Shown: piece by piece, positions 1-8,511 of the stretch | How the letters are laid out: each line of letters begins with the position of its first letter | Position numbering within the stretch: position 1 is the stretch's first letter | Assembly: GCA_947454255.1 (NCBI GenBank) | Contig: CANGIU010000001.1 | Location: forward strand, 53,742-117,741 | DNA length: 64,000 nucleotides | Direction of reading: 5' to 3' | From: Micrococcales bacterium | Lineage (GTDB): Bacteria > Actinomycetota > Actinomycetes > Actinomycetales > Microbacteriaceae | Made by a program: the position numbers and the translations under genes | Notes under the pieces: generated by a model | Seen by the model: only the letters and a program-made list of their open reading frames with translations | Told to the model about the DNA's origin: nothing | Database searches by the model: none

Positions 1-712
1 TTTGTTGCACTCCTTGGAACCTGACGCCAGTTTTGAAGTTGATGCCGCGCTTTCTATAGGCACGTTCCATTGCTTTGGAAACGGAAGCGTCTTCGTTTGG
101 AACAAGTGTTGGAAGACCTTCGATGATGGTGACGTCAGTTCCGAATGACTTCCAAATAGATGCAAACTCAACTCCGATAACACCACCACCAAGAATAATT
201 ACCTTGTTTGGGACAAAGTCAAGTTGCAGTGCCTGTTCAGAGGTTATAACTCTTCCAGCAATTTCTAGACCTGGCAAAGTTTTGCTGTATGAACCTGTTG
301 CTAGAACCAAGTTCTTTCCGGTGTAAGTATCGCTATTGACTGAAATGGACTTCTGGCCAACCATGCGGCCTTCACCAGCAACAACAGTGATCGGTTTGGA
401 TGCAACCAATCCAGTGAGGCCTTTGAAAAGTCGATCCACAATCCCATCGCGATATTTGTTGACTGCAGGCATGTCTACACCCTGGAGTGTTGCGTTAATT
501 CCGACTGTTGCAGCTTCACGAGTGACATCGGCAACTTCGGCTGAGTGAAGTAGAGCTTTAGTTGGAATACAGCCTCGGTGAAGACATGTACCACCTAGCT
601 TGTCTCTCTCGATAAGTGCAACTGATAAGCCCAGCTGAGCGCTACGCAGTGCGGCTGCATAACCGCCACTTCCGCCACCTAGGATTACTACGTCAAAGTT
701 GTGCTCAGCCAA
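1..712 (-). CDS. lpd: dihydrolipoyl dehydrogenase, C-terminus truncated by window edge
   Basis: Reverse-strand translation from TTG at 712: LAEHNFDVVILGGGSGGYAAALRSAQLGLSVALIERDKLGGTCLHRGCIPTKALLHSAE; FAD-binding GGGSGGYAAA and redox-active GGTCLHRGCIP motif. Not in ORF track because it runs off the edge. Confidence 0.93.
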   Translation of the reverse strand, partial: MAEHNFDVVILGGGSGGYAAALRSAQLGLSVALIERDKLGGTCLHRGCIPTKALLHSAEVADVTREAATVGINATLQGVDMPAVNKYRDGIVDRLFKGLTGLVASKPITVVAGEGRMVGQKSISVNSDTYTGKNLVLATGSYSKTLPGLEIAGRVITSEQALQLDFVPNKVIILGGGVIGVEFASIWKSFGTDVTIIEGLPTLVPNEDASVSKAMERAYRKRGINFKTGVRFQGVQQ

Positions 713-767
713 TTTTTCTCCTCTTGAGAGTTTTTGTAAGGGTTTACTAGTAAAGATTACTAGAAGA

Positions 768-2258
768 CTATTTCTTAGGTTTAGTTCCCAGTTGTTCTGC
801 TAGTGCCACTAGGGTTCGAATCATCGATCCGGTGGCACCTTTAACGGTGGAACCATAAGGGGCCAGGTCATTATTGGCCGCTGTAGCGAAATCAAGGTGA
901 GCCCAATTCAGGCGAGTCTTATCCTTTGAACTCTTGCTACCAACGAATTCCCTTAGGAAAAGACCCCCAACGAGCATTGAGCCCGAAGTATTGCCTACTC
1001 GTGAATTCATCATGTCAGCAACATCTGATTTCAGGAGTTCTAATAGTTCCTCAGGTAGTGGCATATGCCAAACCAGCTCACCGGCTTTAGCTGCAGCGCT
1101 CTGAAGCGCAGGGACGGAGTCATCGTCACCCATTAGCCCGGTGTATCGGTTACCGAGAGCTATCGAAGCTGCTCCAGTCAATGTTGCTAAATCAACAATC
1201 AAATCAGGCTTTAGTTCGCTGGCGAGGATTAGACCGTCCGCTAACACAATTCGACCTTCGGCATCAGTGTTGGTTATTTCAATTGTCTTGCCATTACGGA
1301 AAGTCACAACGTCATTAGGTCGAGTAGCGGAACCTGAAGGCATGTTCTCTGCAATACAGAGAAACGCTGTTACTTTGATTGGAAGCCCCAAGCGCGCGAT
1401 TGCAATAGTTGCCTCGCCAACAGTGGCAGCACCTGCCATGTCGTATTTCATGCCTAAAATTCCAGTCTTCGGTTTTAGAGAGATACCACCTGTGTCAAAA
1501 GTGATTCCTTTGCCGACTAGAGCTAGGTGAGTTTTGGCGTTTGGGGGACTGTATGAAATCTTTACTAGGCGCGGTCCTCTTACTGATCCTTGCCCTACTG
1601 CCAAGATGCCGTGACATTTTTCCTTAGCCAGTCGCCTCTCATCCCATACTTCAACTTTCACATTTGGAAGTTTGGCCTGAGCGGCAACAAGTTCGGCAAG
1701 CTTTGCAGGGAAAAGATCGTTTCCAGGAGTGTTCACTAGATCACGAGTTGCATCCATAGCCTCGGTAAGAACCTTTATGCGTTTTAGTTCATTTGCTTGG
1801 ATCTTAATATCTGTTATGACCGTCACTTCTGAAGTTTGAATCGTGTTTGAAAAGGATGACTTGTATTTAGTGAATTCATATTGCACAAATGAAATACCTT
1901 CGATAAGCGCAAGTACTTCTTCGACACTGGCAAGAGGGATGTCTACAGTGAATGCCTTCTGATCTTTGAATGCACGGCCGATCGCTCCGCCAATGTTCCT
2001 AGCATCAGCTGGAGATTTGATGCCTGATCCTGTGCCGATAATGCCGATGACCCCTGCGGACGAGTTTGTTCTAGTCGAAGTCTCAGCGTTGCCGGAGAAG
2101 TTGAGTGCTTTCAGATCGAGCTGCTTGAACGCTGGGTGCTTTGATTGATCTCCAATCAGTTTTGCTGCTTTATCATCCTTTTGAGCAGCTAGAACCAAGA
2201 GTCCAGCAGTTTTAGATTTGGTACCAGAATTTGCGATTTTGAATGTGATTGAGGTCAT
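768..2258 (-). CDS. pepA: leucyl aminopeptidase (M17)
   Basis: ORF 768..2297; NTDAEGRIVLADGL and GKGITFDTGGISLKP motifs. Start placed at MTSITFKIAN (2258). Confidence 0.93.
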   Translation of the reverse strand: MTSITFKIANSGTKSKTAGLLVLAAQKDDKAAKLIGDQSKHPAFKQLDLKALNFSGNAETSTRTNSSAGVIGIIGTGSGIKSPADARNIGGAIGRAFKDQKAFTVDIPLASVEEVLALIEGISFVQYEFTKYKSSFSNTIQTSEVTVITDIKIQANELKRIKVLTEAMDATRDLVNTPGNDLFPAKLAELVAAQAKLPNVKVEVWDERRLAKEKCHGILAVGQGSVRGPRLVKISYSPPNAKTHLALVGKGITFDTGGISLKPKTGILGMKYDMAGAATVGEATIAIARLGLPIKVTAFLCIAENMPSGSATRPNDVVTFRNGKTIEITNTDAEGRIVLADGLILASELKPDLIVDLATLTGAASIALGNRYTGLMGDDDSVPALQSAAAKAGELVWHMPLPEELLELLKSDVADMMNSRVGNTSGSMLVGGLFLREFVGSKSSKDKTRLNWAHLDFATAANNDLAPYGSTVKGATGSMIRTLVALAEQLGTKPKK

Positions 2259-2295
2259 ATGAACCATGCTACTTAGTCGAAAGTAGAATGAAGTC

Positions 2296-3225
2296 ATGCC
2301 ACAGCAGAATCAGCTATTCACCCTCGTAAATACGGACGTCGTTGTCCCAGAGGGCTTGCACATGCTCGCAGCGATTTCAGGCTTTACCGACGCTGGTTCG
2401 GCTATGCAACAAGTTTCAGAACACATCTTGGGCAACCTGGAATACACAACAGTGGCCGTATTCGATAATGATCAATTGCTTGACTACAGATCACGAAGAC
2501 CGGTCATGTATTTTGAGCAAGATCACATCGAGGATTACCAGCCAGCAAGCCTTTCAATTCAACTAGTCAAGGACGAAGTAGGTAACCAGTTCCTATTCTT
2601 GAATGGCTATGAGCCGGACTTTAAGTGGGAATCCTTCGCTAGCGCAATCGAAACCATTTTTGCTCTTTTCGCAGTACAGGATCTGACTTGGCTGCATGCC
2701 ATCCCTTTTCCTATTCCACACACTCGTCCCGTCGGTGTTACCGTTTCAGGAAACCAGGCCGATGTAATTGCCAAATTCTCTGAATGGAAGCCACGCACAC
2801 AGGTTCCGGGAAACATAATGCACTTACTTGAATTCCGTCTAAGTCAAGCGGGTCTTCCAACAACTGGATTCGTACTACTAGTTCCACATTATTTATCTGA
2901 CTCCGAGTACCCTCAGGCAGCTGTATCTGGGCTCGAATTGATAAGCGGTCATCTCGGCTTGGTATTCCCAACCGATGATCTCAGAGATGAAGGTGTGGAG
3001 TTCGTTCGAAGACTGAGCAAGCAAATGTCAGAGAACCCGGATCTCTCAGGACTAGTAGCGAATCTCGAGATGAGCTTCAAAAGCGATCGGGCGAACTCAG
3101 CTATGGGGTCAGTTAAATCTCCCGAGCGAGAGATTCCGGACGCTGATCAAATCGCAGCTGAGCTCGAAGGCTATTTGGCAAGTCACCAGAAAAACAAACT
3201 CGAGAACGATGAGGACCAAGACTGA
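2296..3225 (+). CDS. PAC2 family protein (proteasome assembly chaperone-like)
   Basis: ORF translation resembles actinobacterial PAC2 proteins (GFTDAGSAMQQVSEHIL..., YQPASLSIQLVKDEVG). Confidence 0.8.
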   Translation: MPQQNQLFTLVNTDVVVPEGLHMLAAISGFTDAGSAMQQVSEHILGNLEYTTVAVFDNDQLLDYRSRRPVMYFEQDHIEDYQPASLSIQLVKDEVGNQFLFLNGYEPDFKWESFASAIETIFALFAVQDLTWLHAIPFPIPHTRPVGVTVSGNQADVIAKFSEWKPRTQVPGNIMHLLEFRLSQAGLPTTGFVLLVPHYLSDSEYPQAAVSGLELISGHLGLVFPTDDLRDEGVEFVRRLSKQMSENPDLSGLVANLEMSFKSDRANSAMGSVKSPEREIPDADQIAAELEGYLASHQKNKLENDEDQD

Positions 3226-4472
3226 AACGTTCTCCTACCCTCGTACTAATAATTGCGGGATTCGCATATTTCATAGCTGTTACTCAACGCTCTAGCCTCG
3301 GTGTTGCAACGCTGATTGCGAGCGAGCGATTTGATACCAATGCTCAACAGCTGGCAACTCTCGCAGTTTTTCAATTGGTTGTCTACGCTGCCATGCAGAT
3401 GCCTGTTGGCATTTTGCTTGATCGTTTTGGTTCAAAGAAACTTTTGGTAACCGGTGCACTTGTCATGGCCCTGGGCTCATTCACCGTTTCACTGGCACCT
3501 AATCTTTCTGTTGCTGTAATCGGGAGAATGCTCGTCGGCATGGGCGACAGCTTCACTTTCATCTCAATGATTCGCATGATTAATGGTTGGTATCAAAGCT
3601 CTAAAGCATCAAGGGTCCAACAGAATGTGGCAACTGTTGGTCAGCTCGGACAATTCATGTCGGCTGTTCCTTTTTGGTTTTTGCTCGAAAGATACGGCTG
3701 GAGCTGGTCGTTTTCACTTATTTCTCTGGTGAGCCTTTTGGTCGTTATTTTGCTAATTGCTTTCACAGCAGATGAAGATGCTAAAGAACATCATGCTAGA
3801 CACAAGCCGGCAAGCATCAAGGTAGCTGCAAGTCAACTTGTTGAGAACATAAGGAATCCAGGGATCAGAATGGCTTTCTGGACCCATTTCGTTACGCAAC
3901 CAACAACAACTTCCGTTGCTTTGCTTTGGGCGGTCCCCTTTCTCGTAAGCGCTGAAGGTCAATCACACGATTTCGCTTCATTAACCTTGACGGCGATGGT
4001 TCTATTTGGATTGATTACTGGACCACTAATCGGATATCTATGCTCTAAGCATCCTTTGAAAAGAGCTTTGCTTGTCTATAGCGTTGTTGCTTTGACTTCG
4101 CTTACTTGGATAACACTTCTTGCCATCCCAGAAAAGTCTCCTAGTTGGCTTCTCTTTACATGTTTTTTGCTAATTTCCATTGGTGGTCCAGCCTCAATGG
4201 TCGCTTTTGATTTCACCAAGGATATAGCGCCTCGAGTTCGGCTAGGCTCTGCCAATGGATTCGCTAACGTTGGTGGCTTTCTGGCAAGTTTCGTGATGAT
4301 GTATTTGACCGGTTTAGTCATAGACATTGTTCAAAATATAGGTGGATCTAGTGAACGCTTCACTTTAGAGGGTTTTCGTTGGGGATTTGCTAGTCAGTTG
4401 CTAGTGGTGGCTGTTGGTGTGGTCTATTTCACCGTCGAACGCCGTAAATACCTAAAGATGGCTGTCATTTAG
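3222..4472 (+). CDS. MFS transporter, probable CTG start
   Basis: Frame is open from 3213; CTG at 3222 overlaps the upstream stop (CTGA) and is preceded by GAGGA (3211-3215). Upstream codons encode KRSPTLVLIIAGFAYFIAVTQRSSLGVATLIASERF, which continues into the ORF-track protein (DRFGSKK loop motif). Confidence 0.8.
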   Translation: MKRSPTLVLIIAGFAYFIAVTQRSSLGVATLIASERFDTNAQQLATLAVFQLVVYAAMQMPVGILLDRFGSKKLLVTGALVMALGSFTVSLAPNLSVAVIGRMLVGMGDSFTFISMIRMINGWYQSSKASRVQQNVATVGQLGQFMSAVPFWFLLERYGWSWSFSLISLVSLLVVILLIAFTADEDAKEHHARHKPASIKVAASQLVENIRNPGIRMAFWTHFVTQPTTTSVALLWAVPFLVSAEGQSHDFASLTLTAMVLFGLITGPLIGYLCSKHPLKRALLVYSVVALTSLTWITLLAIPEKSPSWLLFTCFLLISIGGPASMVAFDFTKDIAPRVRLGSANGFANVGGFLASFVMMYLTGLVIDIVQNIGGSSERFTLEGFRWGFASQLLVVAVGVVYFTVERRKYLKMAVI

Positions 4473-4499
4473 GGGAATAGTTCAGGCCCCATTGAGGTT
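4473..4499 (+). promoter_or_regulatory. candidate ECF (SigR/SigH-type) promoter upstream of rpoD
   Basis: GGGAAT (4473-4478) - exactly 18 nt - GTT (4497-4499), matching the GGAAT-N18-GTT consensus known for actinobacterial SigR/SigH. Confidence 0.45.
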
Positions 4500-4661
4500 T
4501 ATAGCCTTGACCACAACCACAATCTTGGCCAGCTTCACGAGATAGCTACCAGGACGTGGCATAATGGCATCAAGACCCAGTCAAGCCTCACGGATTTGAC
4601 ATGGGTCTTCGTAATGCTCGGATTTTGGGATAGGTCGTCCCATTAGAAGCTGAAGGGCCCC

Positions 4662-6299
4662 ATGGCTAATAAACCAAAGAAGGAATCTGCTAAAGCAGTT
4701 TCGAAAGCTGCACCTAAGGGCAGTAAGGCCGCTACAACCGCGAAAAAGACCCTGAAAAATTTGGTCGCTAAAGGAAAAACAATTAAATCTGCAACCCCAG
4801 CAAAAAAGACTGAGACCAAGACTTCAGTTAAGGCCGTGGCTAAACCTGCCAAATCCACAGCAAAGGTGGTCGCTAAACCGGCCACAAAAACAGTTGCAAA
4901 GAGTGCCACTAAAACTTCGAGCAAGAGTGTAAAGCCGGTAGCCAAAACTGCCTCAAAGAGTGCTGCCAAAGTTGTTGCCAAACCGGTTGCCAAGACCACG
5001 GTCAAGGTTGCCAAGAAGCCTGCGACAAAGGTCGTTGCAAAGCCAGTAAAAAAAGTTGATGCCAAGGTTGCTGTTAAGAAAGCGTCAAAGTCGATTGAAG
5101 TTGCTAAACCAGCGGCGAAGGGGAAAGTTGCTCCAGTCAAGAAGCTAAAACCTACAAAGGGTTCAGCAGATGACGATCTAGAAATTGATGATGAAGATGA
5201 CATTGACCCAGAAGAGCTACTCACCGAAGCCGCAGTTGATGTAATCGTTGCCGCTGTTGAAGAAGTAGCTCCAGAGCCAGAAGTTGAAGATGAGGATGAC
5301 AAGCCTGTTGTTCCAGAAGGCGCACTCATCATTTCAAGCAAAGAAGACGATGACATTCCCGCTCAGACTACGACTATCACCGGTGCGACAGCAGACCCAG
5401 TAAAGGACTATCTAAAGCAAATCGGTAAAGTTGCTTTGCTTAATGCTGAGCTTGAAGTTGAGCTTGCAAAGCGAATTGAAGCCGGTCTATTTGCAGAAGA
5501 AAAACTTGCTACAGACAAGAAGCTAAGTCGCGACATGGCTCGCGATCTTAAGTGGGTCGTTAAAGATGGTCAACGTGCCAAGAGTCACTTGCTTGAGGCA
5601 AACCTTCGTCTCGTAGTTTCGTTGGCAAAGCGTTACACCGGAAGAGGAATGCAATTCCTAGATCTAATTCAAGAAGGAAACCTAGGTCTTATTAGGGCCG
5701 TTGAGAAATTCGACTACACCAAGGGCTATAAGTTCTCGACTTATGCAACCTGGTGGATTCGTCAGGCAATCACTCGAGCAATGGCTGACCAAGCGAGAAC
5801 CATTCGTATCCCGGTCCACATGGTGGAAGTTATTAATAAGCTTTCTAGAGTTCAACGACAACTTCTTCAGGATCTTGGTCGCGAACCGACTCCGGAAGAG
5901 TTGGCGCGCGAATTAGACATGACACCTGAGAAGGTTGTTGAAGTTCAAAAGTATGGTCGTGAGCCGATTTCTCTATCAACTCCTCTGGGTGAAGATGGTG
6001 ACTCTGAATTCGGTGATCTTATTGAAGACACCGAAGCTGTTCAACCGGCTGACGCAGTGGCTTTTAGAATTATGCAGCGAGAGATTGAGCGCCTTCTCGA
6101 TACTTTGACACCACGTGAGGCAGCAGTTATTCGCAGTCGTTACGGAATTGGAGACGGTGTTATGAAGACACTTGACCAGATCGGTGAAGAGCACGGCGTT
6201 ACTCGCGAAAGAATTCGTCAGATTGAGGCCAAGACTATGTCCAAGCTAAAGCACCCTTCCCGAGCTCAGTGGCTCAGAGACTTCATCAAAGAGAACTAG
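4662..6299 (+). CDS. rpoD: principal RNA polymerase sigma factor with long Lys/Ala-rich N-terminal extension
   Basis: Regions 2-4 intact ([64 protein letters not shown]). Confidence 0.97.
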   Translation: MANKPKKESAKAVSKAAPKGSKAATTAKKTLKNLVAKGKTIKSATPAKKTETKTSVKAVAKPAKSTAKVVAKPATKTVAKSATKTSSKSVKPVAKTASKSAAKVVAKPVAKTTVKVAKKPATKVVAKPVKKVDAKVAVKKASKSIEVAKPAAKGKVAPVKKLKPTKGSADDDLEIDDEDDIDPEELLTEAAVDVIVAAVEEVAPEPEVEDEDDKPVVPEGALIISSKEDDDIPAQTTTITGATADPVKDYLKQIGKVALLNAELEVELAKRIEAGLFAEEKLATDKKLSRDMARDLKWVVKDGQRAKSHLLEANLRLVVSLAKRYTGRGMQFLDLIQEGNLGLIRAVEKFDYTKGYKFSTYATWWIRQAITRAMADQARTIRIPVHMVEVINKLSRVQRQLLQDLGREPTPEELARELDMTPEKVVEVQKYGREPISLSTPLGEDGDSEFGDLIEDTEAVQPADAVAFRIMQREIERLLDTLTPREAAVIRSRYGIGDGVMKTLDQIGEEHGVTRERIRQIEAKTMSKLKHPSRAQWLRDFIKEN

Positions 6300-6302
6300 T
6301 TC

Positions 6303-7571
6303 GTGCGCTACTTAGCAGCAATCCTCATCGGACGCTTGATTAGAGTTGCCGTAAGGTTTGTAAGACCTGGTGGTGGTTCAGCCTTGCCTGGGCTTGTGGT
6401 TTCAAAGCTTGCACCTAATTTGGTTTTCAAAACTCTGAGTTCATTTCCCTCAGGGTACGTTGCCATCACTGGCACCGCTGGTAAATCAACTACAACCAAA
6501 ATGGTCGTTGCCATAGTAAGAGCTCATGGCGTCGAAGTTTTTACAAACCCCTCAACTGCAAACATCGAGCAGGGCTTTTTCAGCACCATTGTGCGAACAG
6601 GCAATCTCTTTGGGCAAGTTCCTGGAACCATTGCCATCCTTGAGATGGATGAAGCTCACGCCGCTAATGTTTCCAAAGAAGTACAACCAAGAACTTCAGT
6701 GATTCTCAATGTGCTTGAAGATCAATTAGATAGATTCGTAGATCCAGCTCTTGTGCGTAAGACTCTAACTACTGTTGCGACGAACACATCGGGAAAAGTA
6801 TTGCTAAATGCAGACGATCAGAATTGCTTACAGATAGCAAAAGATGTTGCTAAGTCATCAACAAATACATGGTTCGGATTTTCAGATAAAGAATTTGCAA
6901 GCTCGAACCTGCAATATGCCCCAACATATTTACCAGACTTAGCTAGACCAGCGGCGAGTGTGGTTCTGGAGAGTCAGAAGGATAGAGAAGTTGTCGTCCT
7001 CATAGATTCTCAAAGTGTTGCTTTCCAACTACCAAGTCGCGGGGCGCACTTTGCTTTGGACGCCATAGCTGCGGTTGCCGCTGCCAAAGAGATTCTTGGA
7101 GCAGCCTTTGATGCAGAACTTTCAGCCAGAGTCCTCAATGAACTACCTCCTGTCTTTTCAAGGGGTGAGGTACGCGAAGTTGACGGTGAAGACATTGAAT
7201 TCATTCTTGTTCAAAACCCAGCCAGCATGCAGCTCAATTTGGATAACCTGCAAGGCAATCCAGATCAAGTGATGTTTGCAATTGGGCGGGATGTTCATGA
7301 CCCATCTTGGCTATGGACAGTCGACTACAAAAGTTTGAAAGAAGTGAAAGTTGTCAGTGGGTTCAATTTTGCGGACGCAGCTCTTGCCCTTAAATACAAC
7401 GAAGTCTCGGTTGAGAAAGTTGAGGCTGAATACTTTAAAGCTATCGATGATTTCTTGGCCTTACCAAAACCCGAGCGCGGTGTGAAAACCGTTCTTTACA
7501 GCGCTGATGCGATGAGAAGGCTCAGACGTTATAAAGGTTTTACAGATCCTGAGGATGTCAATCGTGCCTAA
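6303..7571 (+). CDS. MurT-like Mur ligase (DUF1727), divergent
   Basis: Mur ligase P-loop ITGTAGKSTTTKM, LNVLEDQLDRF, DUF1727-like SRGEVREVDGEDIEFILVQNPAS and PSWLWTVDYK; Cys4 zinc ribbon not present. Confidence 0.85.
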   Translation: MRYLAAILIGRLIRVAVRFVRPGGGSALPGLVVSKLAPNLVFKTLSSFPSGYVAITGTAGKSTTTKMVVAIVRAHGVEVFTNPSTANIEQGFFSTIVRTGNLFGQVPGTIAILEMDEAHAANVSKEVQPRTSVILNVLEDQLDRFVDPALVRKTLTTVATNTSGKVLLNADDQNCLQIAKDVAKSSTNTWFGFSDKEFASSNLQYAPTYLPDLARPAASVVLESQKDREVVVLIDSQSVAFQLPSRGAHFALDAIAAVAAAKEILGAAFDAELSARVLNELPPVFSRGEVREVDGEDIEFILVQNPASMQLNLDNLQGNPDQVMFAIGRDVHDPSWLWTVDYKSLKEVKVVSGFNFADAALALKYNEVSVEKVEAEYFKAIDDFLALPKPERGVKTVLYSADAMRRLRRYKGFTDPEDVNRA

Positions 7572-8151
7572 GGTGATTAAATTCGGTGCAGTGTCACCTC
7601 GCCATCTCAACCTCAACGGGGATGTGGGTAATTTACTTGTCCTCAAGAAGCGACTGGCTTGGCGAGGTGTAGAAAGTTCAACAGTCGAGATTCAAGGTTC
7701 TGAAGATTTGTCAAATTTCGATTTCATACTTTTGGGGCATGGATCTTCTGCTGCGTGGGCTCAGTTGCTTACCTCTCAACCAAACTTGTTGTTCAATTTG
7801 GTTTCATTCATAAAAAATGGAGGCTCAGTTCTTGCTGTTGCCTCAGCTGCTGATCTCTTGCATCCATTGCTTTCAGGGCTGCCTGTGAATAGGGGTAAGT
7901 GGGAAAGCAAGTTCGTTCAAGAGGATTCGGTTGTGGGTTATGTGAATACGACCAGCGAGGGAAAATATCTTGTCTGGATTGAGAATGCATTGCTTACTCA
8001 AATGCATGGACCGGTTCTAGCTAAGAATCCTGAACTTGCGGATGTAATAATTTCCAAAAATGGTTGGGCCGATACTTCTATCGTGAATTCAGATATTGAA
8101 GAGGTTGACAACCTAGCAGCGCAATCAAGAAAGATTGCATTCGAGCACTAG
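7555..8151 (+). CDS. GatD-like (CobB/CobQ-type amidotransferase fold) lacking the catalytic Cys
   Basis: Position after MurT; LNLNGDVGNLLVLKKRL and TQMHGPVLAKNPELAD match the GatD pattern; nucleophile segment reads GGSVLAVASAADLLH with no Cys. Confidence 0.78.
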   Translation: MSIVPKVIKFGAVSPRHLNLNGDVGNLLVLKKRLAWRGVESSTVEIQGSEDLSNFDFILLGHGSSAAWAQLLTSQPNLLFNLVSFIKNGGSVLAVASAADLLHPLLSGLPVNRGKWESKFVQEDSVVGYVNTTSEGKYLVWIENALLTQMHGPVLAKNPELADVIISKNGWADTSIVNSDIEEVDNLAAQSRKIAFEH

Positions 8152-8372
8152 TTGGAGAGTTTGTCTGTCTCGTCTTGCCAACTTATTGCTATCGGCTTTA
8201 GCTTGTCTTTATTGGCAGTTCCATGGTGGCCGCAGAAAACTAGATCACCTGAGCTAAGCACTACTCGAATAAACGCTTGCGCTCCACAGATATCGCATCG
8301 ATCTGCAGCGGTAAGCGCCGGTAATTCTGCGACAGCTTCTGTTGATTCTGGTGTCTCTTGTGTCTGATCCAT
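8148..8372 (-). CDS. small zinc-ribbon-like protein (DUF7455-type)
   Basis: MDQTQETPES...CDICGAQAFIRVVLSSGDLVFCGHHG; start at 8372 preceded by GGAGG SD rather than the ORF-track start at 8411. Confidence 0.75.
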   Translation of the reverse strand: MDQTQETPESTEAVAELPALTAADRCDICGAQAFIRVVLSSGDLVFCGHHGTANKDKLKPIAISWQDETDKLSN

Positions 8373-8511
8373 TAGTTCCTCCATACCTAGATAAACACAC
8401 AACTGTCCCATAATCTTCCTCTTTCATCTTCATTTCGCTATCTGCGAATAGTTTTCCTAGATATGAGTGTCTGAAGGCTTGCTTTCACTAGTGCTTGCTT
8501 AGGCTTTAGAG

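Noticed and set aside
1141-1530. 129-aa + strand ORF inside pepA, and the many other 60-130 aa shadow ORFs in the track
   Set aside because: Antisense or out-of-frame within strongly conserved genes; no recognisable domains.
4596-4601. TTGACA upstream of rpoD as a sigma-70-type -35
   Set aside because: No TANNNT element at 16-19 nt spacing downstream; the motif alone is not sufficient.
4643-5356. 237-aa Ser/Thr-rich ORF antisense to rpoD
   Set aside because: Mirror of the Lys/Ala-rich repeat region of rpoD; low complexity and no independent start signals.
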